NCBI GenBank assembly: GCA_029880025.1
Contig: JAOUPE010000049.1
Span: forward strand, 1-8,953
From: Caldifarciminota bacterium
GTDB lineage: Bacteria; Hydrothermota; Tepidihabitantia; Tepidihabitantales; JAOUPE01
Length of the DNA stretch: 8,953 nucleotides
Reading direction: 5' to 3'
Shown here one piece after another: positions 6,390 through 8,953 of the stretch. A program made the translations under genes and the position numbers. The notes beneath the pieces were generated by a model. It was not told the DNA's origin. It did no database searches and saw only the letters and a list, made by a program, of their open reading frames with translations. Within the stretch, counting starts at the first letter, position 1; every line of letters starts with the position of its first letter.

Positions 6390-6406
6390 CAGAAGTTAAC
6401 TTTCTG
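6390..6406. promoter_or_regulatory. Near-palindrome in the methyltransferase-ligase gap
   Basis: CAGAAGTTAACTTTCTG is a dyad (CAGAA-GTTAAC-TTCTG) but for one extra T. It occupies more than half of the 28-bp gap directly before the ligase-like start at 6386. It could be a protein-binding site or a small RNA hairpin near the ribosome entry region. Chance is possible in AT-rich DNA. Confidence 0.3.
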
Positions 6407-6414
6407 AGGACCTA

Positions 6415-7143
6415 TCATTGAGGCTTACGACAGCAACATATAAGATTTTCCGTCCAAACTTCTTGTGTTTTGCTTGTCTCAATAATCCGAATTGCATTGG
6501 CTAATCCTTTAATCATACTCCATAGAATCACACGGATTTTACCTTTAATGTTTTTGGGAACAGGACCTGTCTCATAAAACTTTATCTCTTCGAAACCGGC
6601 AACCATTAATATCTGTTTAAGCGAGTCGGGAGTAAAAACAGTCAAATGACTCAAATCACCATATATCACCTGATGAGGAAAGATACCTTGACCGTTAGGG
6701 GTTTGTATTATTAGTATACCTCCTTCTTTCAGAGCTCGATGGATACACGGGAAGAGTCGCATCAACTCTTCTTTAGTAAAGTGTTCGATAAAATCAATGG
6801 CAATTATTGCATTGAAAGTTCTTGTATCAGTGTTCAAAAATTCAAACACATCGGCAACTTTAGCATTGAGTCCTCGCTCGGTAGCAATTCGGATTTGTTC
6901 TTCAGAAATATCAATACCCTCTACTTCTTTGAACCCATGCCTTTTGAGAAATTCCAACATTTGGCCAGGGCCGCATCCCAGTTCAAGTATTGGGTAATTA
7001 CGGTCTAATACTTTCAATAGTGGTAGGTACTTATGTTCACACCAAGCCCAATAAGATTGAAGATTCCTGTCGTCTACCTGAGATTGTTCATTCTTAAATT
7101 TTGTTACATAACGACGATAGAGTTCTTTTCTGAAATCTGACAT
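6415..7143 (-). CDS. Class I SAM-dependent methyltransferase
   Basis: A 242-residue soluble protein of the Methyltransf_11/23 type that probably methylates a sugar, or the chain end, of the polysaccharide. Motif I is ILELGCGPGQ (52-61), the adenosyl-methionine loop. VEGIDIS (74-80) carries the acidic ribose-binding residue D78. VADVFEF (96-102) supplies motif II acidic D98. AIDFIEHF (115-122) holds a glutamate-histidine pair at the usual motif IV region, and GGILIIQTPNG (141-151) is the motif V strand. GDLSHLTVFTPDSLKQIL (162-179), with H166, is common in relatives from capsule and O-antigen clusters. Length is typical. It stands between wzz and the ligase-like gene. I see no clear Shine-Dalgarno before 7143. 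The true substrate cannot be told; it could also modify a lipid. Confidence 0.85.
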   Translation of the reverse strand: MSDFRKELYRRYVTKFKNEQSQVDDRNLQSYWAWCEHKYLPLLKVLDRNYPILELGCGPGQMLEFLKRHGFKEVEGIDISEEQIRIATERGLNAKVADVFEFLNTDTRTFNAIIAIDFIEHFTKEELMRLFPCIHRALKEGGILIIQTPNGQGIFPHQVIYGDLSHLTVFTPDSLKQILMVAGFEEIKFYETGPVPKNIKGKIRVILWSMIKGLANAIRIIETSKTQEVWTENLICCCRKPQ

Positions 7144-7197
7144 ATTAGAGTTTCATTACATAACGTATAGAGACATAGGGATTGAATAATTCCGAAC

Positions 7198-7215
7198 TTG
7201 ATTAACGTTGATCAA
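7198..7215. promoter_or_regulatory. 18-bp palindrome between wzz and the methyltransferase (operator-like)
   Basis: TTGATTAACGTTGATCAA is a full dyad with only one mismatched pair (T/G at positions 6 and 13) and a central AACGTT. It lies 8 bp past the wzz stop and about 55 bp before the methyltransferase ATG, within a 79-bp gap. Such a gapless dyad fits a dimeric regulator site better than a terminator, as it has no loop and no T-run. Confidence 0.4.
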
Positions 7216-7222
7216 TTCCCCA

Positions 7223-8464
7223 TCATTTACGGCGTCGAATCTTCAAATAATTGCTCAAATTTGAAAAATCATGACGCAATTGACAATAAAAATTAATAAA
7301 TTCGGTATGTCGGTTCGGGTTTAATTTAACATCCTCAGTATACTCAAGGATAAAAGCAAGTAACACACTAAAAGCCAAACTTAAACAAAATGCAAATATA
7401 ACAATCAAAGACCGTTTGGGCCAACTCTTTTTTTCCGGCGGCGAGGCTTGGTCTAAAATTTGAACAGTTGGTGTGTCACGTAATTCCATCAACTTAGCCT
7501 GCTCAAAACTTTGTGTTAGTAGTTCGTAAATGGTTTCTTGGACTTTGAAATCTCTGATTAGTCTTGCTAATTCAATAGATAGTTTGGGCAAACGAGATAA
7601 CGGGACTGAAAATCCAGCGCCAAATTCTTGGCGATTTTTGCTCGTGGTACCAAACTCGATTGCCGATAACTGTTTTTCTATCGCATCAATCTGTTGATTA
7701 AGATTTTGAATATAAGGGTTGCGTTCATCATCTGCCCCTGCCCAGGCACCTTTCTGAATTTCTCGTATAACTTGTTCGCTTTTTAATTTTGCAATCATCT
7801 CAATCGCACTTCTCATCTCCTCGTCCAGCGCCACAGTACGGTGTTTTTCTTTAAATTTTCTTAACGAGTCTTCCGCTGCCGCCAGGTCATTAGCAGTTTG
7901 GTCAAGGCGCTTTTCTAAGAAAATGCGATAACGCTTGCCCATTGTCATTCTCGTCTCGGTATTGAATTTGTCGAGTTCCTCGATAAATCCATTAGCGATA
8001 TTGGTCGCAAGATATTTATCTCGATGGGTGACTGCAACCTCAATAATTCCCTCTGCTGTGACATTAATTTTGGTCATCTTACTAAGTGTCTTTTGGACAT
8101 CATGCATCGTCTTAGCCTTGAATCGTTTTTTCAAATCAAAACGATTGATTATCTCACCCTTGATTCGACCACTCTTTAAAATTGCGGCAAAAAGGTCCGA
8201 GGGACGAAATAATCCAGAAAAACCCAAACGAGACATAGAAGCTCCAAAAACGGCTTGCCCCGAAAACATCCCTGCTAATCCAGCGAGTGTTCCTTCTTCT
8301 GTGCTCGGAGGTAAAACGGTAGCAACTGCCGTGAATTTAGGACGAATAATAAAACTGATAATAAGTGCAACGACCGTCACAATTAGAACGTTACGAATCG
8401 TAACACGACGCCACTTCATTATGATTCTAAGATAACTGGTAAATGAACCGCTATTATTTTCCAT
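7223..8464 (-). CDS. wzz: Wzz-like polysaccharide chain-length determinant (PCP family)
   Basis: A 413-residue inner-membrane protein that sets the modal length of the polymer made by the Wzy system. The topology is classical: a short cytoplasmic N-terminus, TM1 at about 24-40, a large periplasmic domain, and TM2 at about 352-373. The periplasmic part has the conserved beta start YTAVATVLPP-like segment (44-53), a glycine-rich stretch (60-85), a long charged helical/coiled region (about 176-275), and YELLTQSFEQAKL (313-325). The signature TPTVQILDQASPPEKKSWPK (331-350) just before TM2 is the proline-rich PCP motif. No Walker motifs or tyrosine tail are present, so it lacks the kinase domain of Wzc-type proteins. 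The ATG at 8464 was chosen because a good promoter ends 9 bp before it; M16 is an alternative start without a better signal. It lies 50 bp after the wecB stop. Confidence 0.88.
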   Translation of the reverse strand: MENNSGSFTSYLRIIMKWRRVTIRNVLIVTVVALIISFIIRPKFTAVATVLPPSTEEGTLAGLAGMFSGQAVFGASMSRLGFSGLFRPSDLFAAILKSGRIKGEIINRFDLKKRFKAKTMHDVQKTLSKMTKINVTAEGIIEVAVTHRDKYLATNIANGFIEELDKFNTETRMTMGKRYRIFLEKRLDQTANDLAAAEDSLRKFKEKHRTVALDEEMRSAIEMIAKLKSEQVIREIQKGAWAGADDERNPYIQNLNQQIDAIEKQLSAIEFGTTSKNRQEFGAGFSVPLSRLPKLSIELARLIRDFKVQETIYELLTQSFEQAKLMELRDTPTVQILDQASPPEKKSWPKRSLIVIFAFCLSLAFSVLLAFILEYTEDVKLNPNRHTEFINFYCQLRHDFSNLSNYLKIRRRK

Positions 8465-8473
8465 TAGTTTTTG

Positions 8474-8501
8474 ATTCTACGATAGAAACCGCAAATGTCA
8501 A
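8474..8501 (-). promoter_or_regulatory. Sigma70-like promoter of wzz, placing the start at or near the ATG
   Basis: On the minus strand TTGACA (8501-8496), a perfect -35, is followed after 16 bp by TAGAAT (8479-8474), five of six to the -10 consensus. The wzz ATG (8464) follows 9 bp later. Normal spacing would put the first transcribed base around 8467, so the mRNA would have almost no leader. I see no Shine-Dalgarno, which agrees. It lies in the wecB-wzz gap, so wzz and the genes below could form a separate transcription unit. Confidence 0.5.
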
Positions 8502-8513
8502 CATCCCTTATTC

Positions 8514-8953
8514 TTAACTTTTAAAGTATCGAATCAGAAATTTTCGGATTCGAATTGATGCTTTGCCATCTCCAAATGGATTAACTCTTTTTGTCATTCT
8601 AAAATATTCTGTTTTTGACTTAATTAATTTCTCAGTCTCTTTAACAATCTTTCGCTCATCAGAACCGACTACTCGTGCGACACCAGCTTCAACCGCTTCT
8701 GGTCTTTCGGTTTTTTCTCGCAACACCAGGACTGGTTTACCAAGTGCTGGCGCTTCTTCTTGAATACCGCCAGAATCGGTAAGAATAAGATAAGATTGTT
8801 TCATCAATTGAATAAAGGGCAGATAATCTAATGGTTTTAACAAATGTATTCGATGGATATTGCCTAATAATTTTTTTGCCGGTATTCGAACATTAGGGTT
8901 CGGATGAACTGGATAAACGATTTCGACATCATCATTTCTTCTCACGATTTCTT
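8514..8953 (-). CDS. wecB: UDP-N-acetylglucosamine 2-epimerase, C-terminal part (runs off the window)
   Basis: About 146 residues, the last two fifths of an enzyme that is usually about 370-380 residues long. It interconverts UDP-GlcNAc and UDP-ManNAc in the cytoplasm and so feeds ManNAc-type sugars to envelope polysaccharides. The match is clear: VYPVHPNPNVR carries the conserved histidine of the active site, YLILTDSGGIQEEAPALGKP has the SGG-QEE nucleotide-binding segment, and LREKTERPEAVEAGVARVVG is nearly diagnostic. The tail NPFGDGKASIRI is the usual C-terminal helix region. The frame is open to the window end; an internal GTG at 8945 is a valine codon, not a start, since the upstream codons (E, I) continue the alignment. 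The gene heads the visible minus-strand cluster, 49 bp before wzz. Confidence 0.93.
   Translation of the reverse strand, partial: EIVRRNDDVEIVYPVHPNPNVRIPAKKLLGNIHRIHLLKPLDYLPFIQLMKQSYLILTDSGGIQEEAPALGKPVLVLREKTERPEAVEAGVARVVGSDERKIVKETEKLIKSKTEYFRMTKRVNPFGDGKASIRIRKFLIRYFKS

Noticed and set aside
7935..8435. A 166-codon plus-strand frame opposite wzz
   Set aside because: It is antisense to a well-supported Wzz-like protein, its translation is low-complexity hydrophobic/serine-rich, and no family motif or start signal is seen. It is a shadow of the wzz codon pattern.

Overview
This window comes from an AT-rich bacterial genome. It holds part of a surface-polysaccharide (O-antigen or exopolysaccharide) locus of the Wzx/Wzy type. 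The set UDP-GlcNAc 2-epimerase, Wzz-type chain-length protein, O-antigen ligase/polymerase-like protein and Wzx flippase points to an envelope-polysaccharide assembly line, probably in a diderm. I cannot name the species. The short degenerate intergenic repeats (CACAGAGAACACAGAGG-like, and ATTCG-rich) resemble ones I associate with uncultivated candidate phyla and some deltaproteobacterial genomes; that placement is a weak inference.

Right part (about 2247-8953, all on the minus strand, listed in transcription order): the 3' part of wecB running off the window end; a wzz-like gene with its own good promoter; a class I SAM-dependent methyltransferase; a many-pass O-antigen ligase/polymerase-like protein; a Wzx flippase; and a GT-B glycosyltransferase of the EX7E type. 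Inferred division of labour: WecB supplies ManNAc-type precursor, the glycosyltransferase adds a sugar to the lipid-linked unit, the methyltransferase may modify it, Wzx flips it, the Wzy/WaaL-like protein polymerises or ligates it, and Wzz sets chain length. Spacing is tight (28 to about 90 bp). The flippase stop overlaps a start codon by 4 bp (ATGA).

The flippase-glycosyltransferase junction is unusual. A second, diverged copy of the first nine codons of the glycosyltransferase lies 209 bp upstream of it. Between the two copies is a 149-bp element with imperfect terminal inverted repeats. An open frame of 70 codons bridges the insert, with ATGA overlaps at both ends.

Left part (1-2246): a plus-strand membrane glycosyltransferase (GT-C fold, ALG10/PMT-like) broken by one in-frame TGA and one frameshift. 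After it comes a gene-free 790-bp convergent spacer. In that spacer, from about 1748 to 2025, lies a degenerate array with a period close to 12 bp. It culminates in a GC-rich core (about 68% G+C over 1941-2020, against about 30-34% in the flanking stretches counted) framed by a 22-bp inverted repeat and carrying a 16-bp direct repeat. This array is the least explained structure in the window. Two genes (the wzz-like gene and the broken GT-C gene) have sigma70-like promoters so close to the ATG that their transcripts would be almost leaderless.
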